From Cloacibacterium normanense (GTDB lineage Bacteria; Bacteroidota; Bacteroidia; Flavobacteriales; Weeksellaceae), in NCBI RefSeq assembly GCF_003860565.1, contig NZ_CP034157.1:62001-126000 (forward strand): DNA of 64,000 bases, read 5' to 3'. Below the pieces are notes generated by a model. That model made no database searches. It had not been told where the DNA came from and saw nothing but the letters and a program-made list of their open reading frames with translations. A program made the translations under genes and the position numbers. Shown one piece after another: positions 52,589-62,800 of this stretch. Position 1 is the first letter of the stretch. Every line of letters begins with the position of its first letter.

Positions 52589-53296
52589 ATGAAGATGAAA
52601 TTCATTTTAAAAATCGCAGCATTACTTGCATTTGGCTTTATCAGTCAAGCAAATGCTCAAGAAATAAAAGCAGAATTCAAGAAAGAAGTAAAAATAGAGA
52701 AAAATATTTCCTACGTTTTTGATTATCCTCAAAACGCTAAAGGAAATGTTCCGCTTATTGTTTTTTTACACGGTTCTGGCGAAAGAGGAACCAATTTAGA
52801 AATGGTAAAAGCGCACAGTCCGTTTACCTATAAAAATTTAATGCAGGAACCTGTGGCAATTCTTGCGCCGCAATGTCCCGAAAATATGTGGTGGGATACA
52901 CAAGCCGTTTATTTTTTGATTCAGGAAATCGTGCAGAAATATAAAATAGATGCGTCTAGAATTTACTTGACAGGTTTATCTATGGGAGGTTGGGGAACGC
53001 TGAAATTGGCAGGAGAACATCCTGATATGTTTGCAGCAGTAGCTTCTGTTTGTGCACCTACAGACAGAGTGATGCTTGCCAACATTCACAATTATAAAGA
53101 CATGAACCTTAAAATTTATCATGGTGGAATGGATGATGTAGTTTTGCCAGAAAACGCGACTAATTTTTGGATGAAAGTTCACCCGATTAATCCAAAAGCA
53201 GAACTCATTATCTTCCCGAATGATAATCACAATTCTTGGGATTCTACCTATTCTAACCCAGAATTTTACAAGTGGCTTCTCTCACAGAAAAAGTAA
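52589..53296 (+). CDS. Exported alpha/beta hydrolase (esterase or prolyl-oligopeptidase type)
   Basis: A 235-residue exported serine hydrolase (signal ending QANAQ). The catalytic triad is visible: Ser in TGLSMGGWGTL, Asp in YHGGMDDVVLPE and His in NDNHNSWDST; the oxyanion region FLHGSGERGTNLEM is present. Relatives are carbohydrate esterases in PULs (CE1-like) or phospholipase/carboxylesterases. It may remove ester decorations, such as succinyl groups of natural beta-1,2-glucans, from the PUL substrate; this is inference. It is the last PUL gene, with a strong terminator after it. Confidence 0.82.
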   Translation: MKMKFILKIAALLAFGFISQANAQEIKAEFKKEVKIEKNISYVFDYPQNAKGNVPLIVFLHGSGERGTNLEMVKAHSPFTYKNLMQEPVAILAPQCPENMWWDTQAVYFLIQEIVQKYKIDASRIYLTGLSMGGWGTLKLAGEHPDMFAAVASVCAPTDRVMLANIHNYKDMNLKIYHGGMDDVVLPENATNFWMKVHPINPKAELIIFPNDNHNSWDSTYSNPEFYKWLLSQKK

Positions 53297-53312
53297 TAAC
53301 AGTTTACAAATA

Positions 53313-53348
53313 AAAACCCCTCCAAATTTTTGGAGGGGTTTGTTTTTT
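53313..53348 (+). terminator. Intrinsic terminator ending the PUL
   Basis: AAACCCCTCCAAA / TTTGGAGGGGTTT, a 13-bp GC-rich stem, ends in GTTTTTT. Confidence 0.92.
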
Positions 53349-53426
53349 ACAGAATAAGTCACGGATTGGAAATTTGAGACATCGGGGAAAATGATAGAAA
53401 GTTTTAAATTACATTAGGAACAATTT

Positions 53427-53603
53427 TCATCTTTTTTTTATTTTATTAATAATTATAAAGGAAATTGTAAGTGTGATTAAAGATATTACATATATAATGT
53501 AGGTGTTGTTTGGAATTTTATGCGATGAAGCTATAGACATTAGCAACATAAAAATTGTTGCTATAATCAAAAAACCTAAAATGAATAATATGGAAACTCT
53601 CAA
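53427..53603 (-). CDS. Possible small two-helix membrane protein
   Basis: An open frame of 58 codons downstream of the acyl-CoA ligase gene on the same strand, starting at a TTG. The translation has two strongly hydrophobic helices separated by SSHKIPNNTY and ends in NKIKKR, a plausible membrane protein. There is no ATG at the expected start, and a one-base change in the A6 run upstream would open a slightly longer reading frame (KESLGNNIKHKK), so it may be a remnant. The 380-bp gap between the PUL terminator and the ligase gene otherwise shows nothing. Confidence 0.3.
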   Translation of the reverse strand: MRVSILFILGFLIIATIFMLLMSIASSHKIPNNTYIIYVISLITLTISFIIINKIKKR

Positions 53604-53675
53604 TCTTTTTTGTGTTTTATATTGTTACCTAAAGATTCTTTCGTCTTATTTTAATCTATATAAAATGCACACTTT

Positions 53676-55448
53676 CTACGCATACATTCCTTCAATCAAA
53701 GCTTTGAATTTTTCAAGAATAATTTTACGTTTTATTTTTAGGGTTGGAGTGATTTCTCCACGTTCTATGGTAAATTCTTCTGGTAAAAGTTTGAACTTTT
53801 TAATTTTTTCAAAACTTGCAAATTCCTTTTGAATATCGTTCACTACTTTTTCAAAAGTTTCCTTAATGAAAGGTGTTTCCAGTAATTTTTTCTTTTCTTC
53901 AATGTTTAGAGAAAGGTAATTTTTAAATTCCTCGTATTTCTCCATCAAAGTTTCAAAATTCGGAACAATCACCGCAGAAACATAAGGTTTTCCTTCCGCA
54001 ATCACCATAGCCTGCGCAATGTAAGGATTGCTTTGTAATGGGATTTCTATGCTTTGTGGCGCAATATATTTTCCGTTAGAAGTTTTCATTAAATCCTTAA
54101 TTCTGTCGGTAATATAGAGATTTCCTTCTTCGTCTATTCTACCAGCATCACCCGTTCTGAAATAACCATCTTCCGTGAAAACTTTAGCCGTTTCTTCTTC
54201 GTTTTTGTAGTAACCTTTCATCACACCTTGATATTTCACCAAGATTTCATCATCTGCTCCTATTTTAATTTCTACACCTGGTAGAGCTTTTCCTACGCTT
54301 CCGTAAACATAATTTTTCGGAGGAAGTGCAGTAACGGTAGCAGTAGTTTCGGTAAGTCCGTAACCTACAATCACTGGTAAACCAATGGCTGCGAAAAATT
54401 CTGAAATTTCTTTTTTAAGCATCGCTCCACCACAAGGTAAAAACGAAAGATTTCCGCCCAATTCATTTTTAATTTTTCTGAAAACCAATTTGTCAAAGAA
54501 ACCAAACTGCAATTGTAAACCAAACGGAACTTTAGCGCCAGTTCTTTTTTTATCAGCTACTTTAGCGCCTACTTCCAAAGCTTTTTTGAAAAGTTTTTGT
54601 TTCGTAGGAGAAGAAGCTTCTATTTTTTTAACTAAAGTTTGATATACTTTTTCGTAGAATCTTGGTACGGCACACATTGCATTTGGGTGAACATGTTTCA
54701 GCGTGTTCAAGATATTTTTTGGGTCTTCTAAAATGGCAACTTCACCACCTTGAGAAAGCACAAAAAGCGTCCAGCTTCTTTCGAAAATATGACTTAATGG
54801 TAAAAATGCCAAAGATTTCATGTCGTACAAATTGTCGAAACTGAAAAATTCTTTGTGGGCCGAAACTACCGCTTTGAAACCACCATGTGTAAGCATTACA
54901 CCTTTCGGAATTCCTGTAGTTCCAGAAGTGTAAAGAATGGTTGCCAAATCTTCATCGGTAATTTCGATGAGGTTTCTTTCCGTAGCAAAATGCTTAATGA
55001 AATCTGGGAAATACGTAATGTTTTCGGCTTCATCTTTTATAACATGAGACGTGAAAATATGTAATTTTTTGCCCAAATGTTTTTCGGCACTTTTCAGAAT
55101 TTCTAGTTGAGGAGTGTCTCCCACCAAAATATGTTGCATTTCGGTTTGCTTGATGATATATTCGGTTTGGTCATAATTATTGGTGGCATAAATGGGAATG
55201 GTAATCGCCCCCAACATTTGCACGGCAACGTCAAAAATAATCCAATCTTTAGAATTTTGAGAAAAAACACCTACACAATCTCCCTTTTTTACGTCTAGAG
55301 TGTGCAATCCGTTTGCAGTTTGGCAAACCATTGCCCAGAATTTTTTCCAAGTAAGAATCTCTATTTCGTCACCGTTTCTAAAACTAAGAGCGGTTTTCTG
55401 TGGGAATTTTTTGGTGTTTTCTTCTAAAAGCTGAAGTAGGTTTTTCAT
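53676..55448 (-). CDS. Long-chain fatty-acid-CoA ligase
   Basis: A 590-residue AMP-forming acyl-CoA synthetase of the long-chain type. Motifs are IKQTEMQHILVGDTP, the P-loop-like TILYTSGTTGIPKGVMLTHG (about 182-201), LPLSHIFERSWTLFV, YGLTETTATVTALPP, and the adenylation/thioesterification hinge GRIDEEGNLYITDRIKDLMK with a late KIKRK lysine. It activates free fatty acids to acyl-CoA for beta-oxidation or lipid synthesis. I start at ATG 55448; an upstream TTG adds 13 unlikely residues. It is a single-gene unit, with the transposase/REP element upstream. Confidence 0.93.
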   Translation of the reverse strand: MKNLLQLLEENTKKFPQKTALSFRNGDEIEILTWKKFWAMVCQTANGLHTLDVKKGDCVGVFSQNSKDWIIFDVAVQMLGAITIPIYATNNYDQTEYIIKQTEMQHILVGDTPQLEILKSAEKHLGKKLHIFTSHVIKDEAENITYFPDFIKHFATERNLIEITDEDLATILYTSGTTGIPKGVMLTHGGFKAVVSAHKEFFSFDNLYDMKSLAFLPLSHIFERSWTLFVLSQGGEVAILEDPKNILNTLKHVHPNAMCAVPRFYEKVYQTLVKKIEASSPTKQKLFKKALEVGAKVADKKRTGAKVPFGLQLQFGFFDKLVFRKIKNELGGNLSFLPCGGAMLKKEISEFFAAIGLPVIVGYGLTETTATVTALPPKNYVYGSVGKALPGVEIKIGADDEILVKYQGVMKGYYKNEEETAKVFTEDGYFRTGDAGRIDEEGNLYITDRIKDLMKTSNGKYIAPQSIEIPLQSNPYIAQAMVIAEGKPYVSAVIVPNFETLMEKYEEFKNYLSLNIEEKKKLLETPFIKETFEKVVNDIQKEFASFEKIKKFKLLPEEFTIERGEITPTLKIKRKIILEKFKALIEGMYA

Positions 55449-55574
55449 TGGTATATGTGGGAATTTTATGAATTGAATTTTCTCCAAAATTAAACAATAT
55501 ATGAGAATGATGACAATAAAATTTAGTTTATTATCTTTGAGGTTTATTTTAAATAGATTTGAAGATAAATTTAT

Positions 55575-55591
55575 AGATTCCGTAGGAATCT
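55575..55591. repeat. REP-like palindrome, outer left
   Basis: AGATTCC GTA GGAATCT, a 7-bp stem with loop GTA, followed by TATCTGTGTAG. Confidence 0.75.
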
Positions 55592-55622
55592 TATCTGTGT
55601 AGAAGAATAGTGCAAAATTGAA

Positions 55623-55648
55623 GGGGCGCTCCGTAGGAGCGCTATCTT
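55623..55648. repeat. REP-like palindrome, inner left
   Basis: GGG then GCGCTCC GTA GGAGCGC then TATCTT; exact inverted copy of 56152-56177. It shares the core TCCGTAGGA and the TATCT tail with the outer palindrome. Confidence 0.8.
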
Positions 55649-55676
55649 AAAAATAATAAAAACTAAAACCATAAGC

Positions 55677-56150
55677 ATGCCCAATACTTATTCGCAAATT
55701 TATATTCAAGTGGTTTTTGCTACGAAAGGAAGAGAAACGCTAATAGAAGATAAAAATAGACAAGAAATTGAAAAATATATTACAGGAATATTGACCAATA
55801 AAGGTCAAAAATTAATAGCTGTGTATGCCAATCCAGATCATTTACATTTGTTTTTTAGTTATAAAAATTTGAAAATAACTATTCCTGAGTTAGTGAAAAT
55901 TATTAAATCAGAATCTACTAAATTCATTAATGATAAAAGGTTAAGTTTTGGTAAATTTGCTTGGCAAGAAAGTTATGGTGCTTTTTCTTATGCTAAAAGT
56001 CAAAAAGACGCGGTAACTCAATATATATTAAATCAAAAAAATCATCATCAAAAGAGAAGTTTCAGAGAAGAATATTTAGATTTTCTAGAAAAATTTGATA
56101 TCAATTATGATGAAAAATATTTGTTTGAATTTTATGATAAATTAGAATAA
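55677..56150 (+). CDS. IS200-like HUH transposase (Y1, RAYT-type)
   Basis: A 157-residue HUH single-strand transposase of the Y1 (IS200/TnpA_REP) group. The HUH motif is HLH at residues 55-57 in NPDHLHLFFSY. The catalytic Tyr is Tyr116 in QYILNQKNHH, in the standard spacing before paired His. VVFATKGRE near the start and FAWQESYGAFSYAKS are typical of REP-associated transposases, and no accessory tnpB gene is present. Such proteins bind and process hairpins like those flanking this gene. It is intact, so it may be active, domesticated or recently inserted. Confidence 0.88.
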   Translation: MPNTYSQIYIQVVFATKGRETLIEDKNRQEIEKYITGILTNKGQKLIAVYANPDHLHLFFSYKNLKITIPELVKIIKSESTKFINDKRLSFGKFAWQESYGAFSYAKSQKDAVTQYILNQKNHHQKRSFREEYLDFLEKFDINYDEKYLFEFYDKLE

Positions 56151-56151
56151 A

Positions 56152-56177
56152 AAGATAGCGCTCCTACGGAGCGCCCC
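56152..56177. repeat. REP-like palindrome, inner right
   Basis: AAGATA then GCGCTCC TAC GGAGCGC then CCC; reverse complement of 55623-55648 with no mismatch. Confidence 0.8.
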
Positions 56178-56198
56178 AATAAAAATATTAAAAATTAA

Positions 56199-56226
56199 CT
56201 ACACAGATAAGATTCCTATGGAATCA
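56199..56226. repeat. REP-like palindrome, outer right
   Basis: CTACACAGATA then GATTCC-centred hairpin with loop TAT; inverted copy of the outer left arm with a single loop substitution. Confidence 0.75.
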
Positions 56227-56238
56227 AATTAAAAAACT

Positions 56239-56823
56239 ATGATTTTTTCATTAAAAGGTATTGTTCAAGAACTTACTCCTACCTATGTGGTGATAGAGGT
56301 AAATGGAGTGGGTTATTATGTAGGCATTTCTTTGCAAACGTCTCAGCGACTTTCTTTAGGGAAGGAAGTTTTTCTTTTCACCCAACAAATCATCAGAGAA
56401 GACGCACATTTGCTTTTTGGGTTTTATACCAAAGAAGAAAAAGAAATGTTTAATCTCTTAATTTCGGTAAACGGAGTGGGTGCAGTTTCTGCGCTTATTT
56501 TGCTTTCTTCATTAGATCTTAAAGACATTGCACAAGCGATTCTCAATAAAAATTCTGCGCTGCTCCAAAAAGTAAAAGGAGTAGGTGCTAAAACCGCTGA
56601 AAGAATTATCGTAGATTTACGAGATAAGGTAGAAAAATTCGGGGTTTCTGCGGAGAACATTTCTGCTTTTGCAGACAATAAAGTGAAAGAAGAATCGTTA
56701 TCTGCTTTAGAAGTTTTAGGGATTCCTAAAAAGATGAGCGAGAAGATTGCCGATAGAATTTTAAAACAAAATCCAGATTTGCAAACTGAAGAATTGGTGA
56801 AGCAAATTCTAAAAATGATATAA
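56239..56823 (+). CDS. ruvA: Holliday junction DNA helicase subunit RuvA
   Basis: A 194-residue protein that binds four-way junctions and recruits RuvB in recombination. The OB domain (MIFSLKGIVQELTPTYVVIE), two helix-hairpin-helix motifs (LISVNGVGAVSALILLSS, KVKGVGAKTAERIIVDLRD) and the flexible C-terminal domain III (residues about 145-194) are all present. The length is standard. sprA begins 6 bp downstream, so both are probably co-transcribed, a known flavobacterial order. The REP element lies just upstream; whether its promoter region was disturbed cannot be judged. Confidence 0.95.
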   Translation: MIFSLKGIVQELTPTYVVIEVNGVGYYVGISLQTSQRLSLGKEVFLFTQQIIREDAHLLFGFYTKEEKEMFNLLISVNGVGAVSALILLSSLDLKDIAQAILNKNSALLQKVKGVGAKTAERIIVDLRDKVEKFGVSAENISAFADNKVKEESLSALEVLGIPKKMSEKIADRILKQNPDLQTEELVKQILKMI

Positions 56824-56829
56824 ACACAA

Positions 56830-59800
56830 GTGAAGAAAACTTTTCCTCTGCATAAAATCTATTTTTCGATTGTATTTCTATGTTTTTCTGCGTTATTTTT
56901 TGCGCAGCAAAAGCCTTCGGATACAGCGAATATTTCTATAAGGAAAGATTATGCCTTGCCCAATCCTACGAGATACGAAGCGTTCTATGATGTAAAAACG
57001 GGGATGTATTATCTCTACCCAAAAATTGGAAATACAGTAACAGGAGCGCCCATTGTTCTTACTCCAAAAGAATATTCTACTTATACACTGAATAATAGTC
57101 TCAAAGATTATTATCAACAAAAAGCTTTTGGAGGAAATCTCTACAAAGAAGACAAAAAAGAAGCCGAAAAGAAAGGCTTAATTCAAAGTGTGACCATCAA
57201 AAATAAAATTTTTGAAACCATTTTTGGGAGCAATAAAATAGAATTGATTCCAAATGGTTTTGCGAGTTTTGATTTAGGAGGTTTGCACCAAAAAATTGAA
57301 AATCCATTAATTCTTCCTCAAAACAGAAGCAATTTTGCGATTAATATTCAGCAGAGAATTCAGTTGGGTGTTTTAGGAAAAGTTGGAGAAAATCTTCAAC
57401 TCAAAGCCAACTACGACACGCAGTCTGGTTTTGCATTCGAAAACAGAATGAATCTCGTTTGGCAAGCCAAGGGAACTTGGAGAGATTTACAAAATCAAGC
57501 CATCAGCGAAGCAAAAAATCCGCTAAAAGGTGGCGAAGATAAAATTATAAAAAGAGTAGAATTCGGTAATGTGAATATGCCACTTTCTACCAATTTAATC
57601 AGAGGTTCTGAATCTCTTTTTGGTTTGAAAACCGAATTCCAATTAGGGAAAACGTACGGAACTTTGGTGTTTTCTCAGCAACAAGGTGAAGCCAGAAATA
57701 TTGTAGTTCAAGGTGGTGGTGTAATGCAAACCTTCAAAATAAACGCTTATGATTACGAAGATAATCAGCACTATTTTTTAGGCCAATATTTCTTAAATAA
57801 TTATGACAACGCTTTAGCCAATTATCCTTTAATCAATTCTAGAATTTCGATTACTCGATTAGAACTTTGGGTTTTAGACCAAGGTTCTGGTAATTTGCAA
57901 GAGCAAAAAAGTATTCTCGGGATTAGAGATTTGGGTGAAGGCGGAAGTTTTCCAGATAATTCTAATTTAGGCGTTTATAATTCCGTAGCCAATCTTGGTG
58001 GAATAAGAGATGTAAACCAAACTTATAACACGATCAATAATCAATCACTTCCGAATACTACTGGTGACCCCAATTATAAAGACGGCGAACATTTTATCTT
58101 TAATAGAAAAGCAAAAAGATTAAATCCTGCTGAATATACCTTTAATCCTCAAGTGGGTTATATTTCTTTGAATCAAAGATTAAATGACAATCAACTTTTG
58201 GCGGCTTCTTTTTCTTATACCGTTTCTGGTGACAGCAAAGTCTATAAAGTAGGGGAATTTTCCGAAGAAAGTCCAGTGGTGATTACCAAATTATTGAAAC
58301 CGAACGTTTCCGTAAAAACCACTTCACCGATGTGGAATTTAATGATGAAAAACGTGTATTCATTGAATGCCAATCAAGTAGATCCACAGAATTTCCTATT
58401 AAACGTTTTATATCGTGATAATGACAGCGGTGGAAAAGTAAATTATCTACCAGGAACTCCTGTTGCAGACCAAAATTTATTGAAATTATTCAATTGGGAT
58501 AGACTGAATGTAAATAACGATATTCAAAATAACACGAATGGTCAACAAGGAGACGGTTTGTTTGATTTTGTACAAGGAATTACGGTAGATGCACAAAACG
58601 GAAGAGTAATGTTTACCAAAGCGCAACCTTTTGGGAATTACTTAGAATCTGTTTTGGGAAGCAATGACCCGAAATTTGTTTTCAATGAATTGTATACCCA
58701 ACAAAAACAAGTCGCTTCTGAAAATAATTTAGCACTTAGATACACCATCGAAGGTAGATATAAAGGTTCGCAGGGAACCGGAATTTCTTTGGGAGCGATT
58801 AATGTTCCACGAGGTTCTGTAAAAGTAACTGCCAATGGAGTTGTGCTTACAGAAGGCGTAGATTACACCGTGGATTATATGATAGGTCAAGTAACCATTA
58901 TCAATGAAATGGTGAAACAATCTGGTCAAGCCATCAATGTGAGTTTAGAAAACCAAATGACCTTTAATACACAGAGAAAAAGATTTTTAGGATTAAATCT
59001 CGAGAGAAAATTTAATGAAAATCTTACTATTGGTGCAACTGTGGTGAATTATTCAGAAACACCACTCACTCAAAAAGTACAAACAGGTTTTGAAGCGGTG
59101 AATAATACGATGGCTGGTTTTAATTTAATGTATAATAACCAATCACAGTTTTTAACCAGACTTACAGATAAAATTCCGTTTATCAATACAGAAGCACCAT
59201 CTAATATTAATTTGAAATTAGAAGGAGCGTATCTTATTCCAGGTCAAAATAAAGGAATTAATGATGAATCTTACATTGATGATTTTGAACAAACCACTTC
59301 TAAAATTTCATTAAAAGAACCTGCAGTTTGGAGTTTAGCATCTAAACCTGAAATTGGTTTCGGAAGTTCTAATAATAATGACTTGGCCAATGGATATGGA
59401 AGAGGTCTACTTTCTTGGTACAATATAGACCCAAGATTCTACGGAGTTGGTGGAAAAGCACCAAATGGAATTAACGCTGAAGCACTTTCTAATCACGCTT
59501 CCAGAAGAGTTCAGATGATAGAACTCTTTAACAATAGAGATTTTGTAGCGGGTGAACAAACCTTCACCAATACTTTTGATATTACGTATTATCCTAAAGA
59601 AAGAGGTCCGTATAATTTAAATCAAAATGCAGAAATTCCATCACAAAGATGGGCTGGTTTAATGAGACCGATTACGGTTTCTAACTTCAGAAGCTCGAAT
59701 ATAGAATATGTGGAATTTTGGATGATGGATCCTTATGCAGACGGTAAAATGTTAGGAACTGCTCCTAAATTAATGTTGCAATTAGGAAACGTTTCAGAAG

Positions 59801-62800
59801 ATATTCTAAAAGATGGTAAACTGCAATATGAAAATGGGTTACCTACACCCAATACTCCAGCGAAAACTTCTTCTACCAATTGGGGAACTCAGCCAGACCA
59901 ATTTCCGGTTTTATATGCTTTCGGTACAGAAAACGAAGAGAGAACAGCTCAAGATGTTGGTTTTGATGGATTGGATAACGTAGCGGAAGCTACAGCTTTC
60001 AATACCAATTTCACTAATCCAGTAAAAAATGAGCCAGACCCAGCTGCAGATGATTTTGTGTTTTATCTTTCTAATCAGTTTCAGGGAGCATTAGCTTCAT
60101 CTATGATTGAGCGTTATAAATATTTCAGAAATCCAGATGGAAACTCTCAGTCTAACTCTTTAGAAGTTTCTTCTCAAACTCCAGATGCAGAAGATGTAAA
60201 TAAAGATTATAACCTAGACCAAAGCGAAAATTACAATCAGTATGATATTAATTTAGCACAAAGCGAATTGGTTTTAGGAAGAAATAATATTGTAGATGTA
60301 AAGGAAGTAGAAGTGAAATTCCAAAACGGACAAACTTCTAAAAATAAATGGTTCTTATTCAGAATTCCAGTTGCTAATTATAATTCTTCTACCGAAACTT
60401 CTGGTGCAGACCAAATTTTAAACAATGTGAGATTTGCCAGAATGATGCTTACAGGTTTTGATGAAACCGCAACCATTAGATTCGGAACTTTAGACTTGGT
60501 AAGAAGTGAATGGAGAAAATATGGTAAAGGAATTGCTTCAAATAGAGTAGATGACCAGAATCAATTTGAAGGAACAGGAACTATAGATAATTCTAAATTT
60601 GATGTAGGAAGTGTAAACTTAGAAGAAAATGCGTTGGGAACTCCACCTTATGTATTGCCTCCAGGAATTGAGAGACAAGTTCTCAGCGGAAATGCAGGTG
60701 CTCAAAGACAAAACGAAGCTTCTCTTTATATGAAAACCAACCTTCCGAATGGTGAAGCAAGAGGTGTTTTCAAAAATATCGCTTTAGATATGAGAAGATT
60801 CCAAAATTTAGAATTATTTGTTCACGCTGAGGATTTAATTGGCAAAGGTTCTAATCTTGATAAGTCTGCGAAATTCTTCATCAGATTCGGTAGTGACGCT
60901 ACTGATAACTATTATGAATATGAAGCTTCGCTGAAATATACCGCTCCGAATGCAACTTCTCCGCTTGATATTTGGCCAAATGAAAATACGGTAAGATTAG
61001 CGATTCAAGATTTTGTAGATTTAAAAATCTTGAGAGATAAAAATTCTACGGTAACCAACGAAAGATTTACTTCTGCAGATTTTGGTGATGAAAATAAAGC
61101 CTTCTACGTAAAAGGTAGACCAAGTTTAGGAAATATTACCACCATGATGATTGGGGTGAGAAATAATGATGAGGTAGATAAAAATCTTATTCTTTGGGTG
61201 AATGAAATTAGACTTTCGGGAATAGAAAATAAAGGTGGTTATGCAGGAAACGCAAATCTTAATTTTAATTTAGGAGATTTTGCTACCGTAAATGCAAGTG
61301 GCGCATATTCTACGATTGGTTTTGGTTTCATTAACCAAAAACCTGCGGAACGTTCACAGACTACCAACTCAGCTTTTGGTATCAGTACGATGGTGAATGT
61401 AGATAAATTTTTACCAGAAAAGTTAGGATTGAAGATTCCGGTGAATTATTCTTATTCTCAAACCATAGAAGATCCTAAGTACAATCCACTAAATGATGAT
61501 GTGGAATTTAACAAAGATCCAAAGAAAGATGAACTGAAAAAAGTAGCAAGAACGTATACACAACAAAGAAGTATTGGTGTACTCAATATGAGAAAGGATA
61601 GAATGAATCCTAATAAAAAACCAAAATTCTATGATGTAGAAAACTTGTCTATCTCTTTAATTTATAATGATGACAAGTACAGAGATGTTTATACTAAAGA
61701 CAATTACAGACAATATTTAAGAGGAAATATAGATTACAGTTTTAATTTTAAACCTTGGAATCTTAAGCCATTTAATAAAATTGTAAGCGATACCGCGAAG
61801 TCTTATCCATATCTGAAATGGGCAAAAGAAATTAACTTTAACCTAGTTCCAACAAGAGTTTCTTTCAGAACAGAGTTAGATAGAAATTATAATGAACTAG
61901 AATTTAGAAATATTGATGCGTTGCTCAATGGAAATTCTTCTGCGGATTTTGATGTGATTAAAAACCGAAACTTCTTCTTCGGTTGGCAATATAATGTAGG
62001 ATTTAATTTAACCAAATCTCTAAAATTAGATATTTCATCAGCAACCAGAACGATTAATGACCAATTGGATATTCAAACCTTTGACAGAAGTTCTATTTTC
62101 CAAAATGTTTTCCAAAAAGGAAGACCGGTTCTTTATAACCACAGAATTCAGTTGAGTTATAGATTACCATTCGAAAATTTACCGTATTTAGATTTTGTAA
62201 ATACAGAAATTGGCTACGGTGTACAGTATAATTGGAGCGCTCGTTCTACAGCAATGGTAGATACTAATGGAGTAAAACTGGGGAACTTGGCACAGAATAC
62301 CAATAATATTAATGTAACTGGAGGTGCAGATTTTAATAGTTTCTTCAATAAGTTTAAATATTTTAGAAAAGTAAATGATAAAATGAATGCCAGAAAATCT
62401 GAAATAGATTCTCTGAACAATGTTTATACTCAGAATTTCTTGAAAAAAGGAAGGAAAAAAGCATTCAAATCTTATACATTTAAAAATAAATTGACGCCTA
62501 CTCAAGCTTTTGCTTATGCATTAACGGCGATAAAACAATTAGATTTTAATTATACTGAAAATAATGGAACGGTTTTACCAGGATTATTATCTTCTCCTAA
62601 TTTCTATGGATACGGAAAAGGAATTGGCGGGCCAACTTTTGGATTCTTGTTGGGTTCTCAAGCAGACATCAGAAGATATGCTATAGAAAACAGTTGGATT
62701 TCTTCTTCGGAATACATGACGGAAGCATACTCTCAGATGACGACCAGAAATCTTACTGGGAATATTCAGATTCAGCCAATCAATGATTTTAGAATAGATG

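Larger units (their letters stand above)
55575..56226 (+). mobile_element. REP-associated (RAYT-type) IS200-like element
   Basis: A compact unit with one transposase gene between two inverted arms. Each arm carries two palindromes, with stems of 7 bp and 3-base loops. The inner arms (55623-55648 and 56152-56177) are exact 26-bp inverted copies; the outer arms (55576-55602 and 56199-56225) are 27-bp inverted copies with one loop difference. No target duplication is obvious. It sits between the ligase gene and ruvA. Confidence 0.75.

Noticed and set aside
53503-53832. Plus-strand open frame of 109 codons
   Set aside because: It runs antisense into the 3' end of the acyl-CoA ligase gene, has biased composition without a domain or promoter, and conflicts with the better minus-strand reading.
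55500-56238. CRISPR-like short repeats near the transposase
   Set aside because: The repeats are inverted hairpins framing one gene, not direct repeats with unique spacers, and no cas genes are present.
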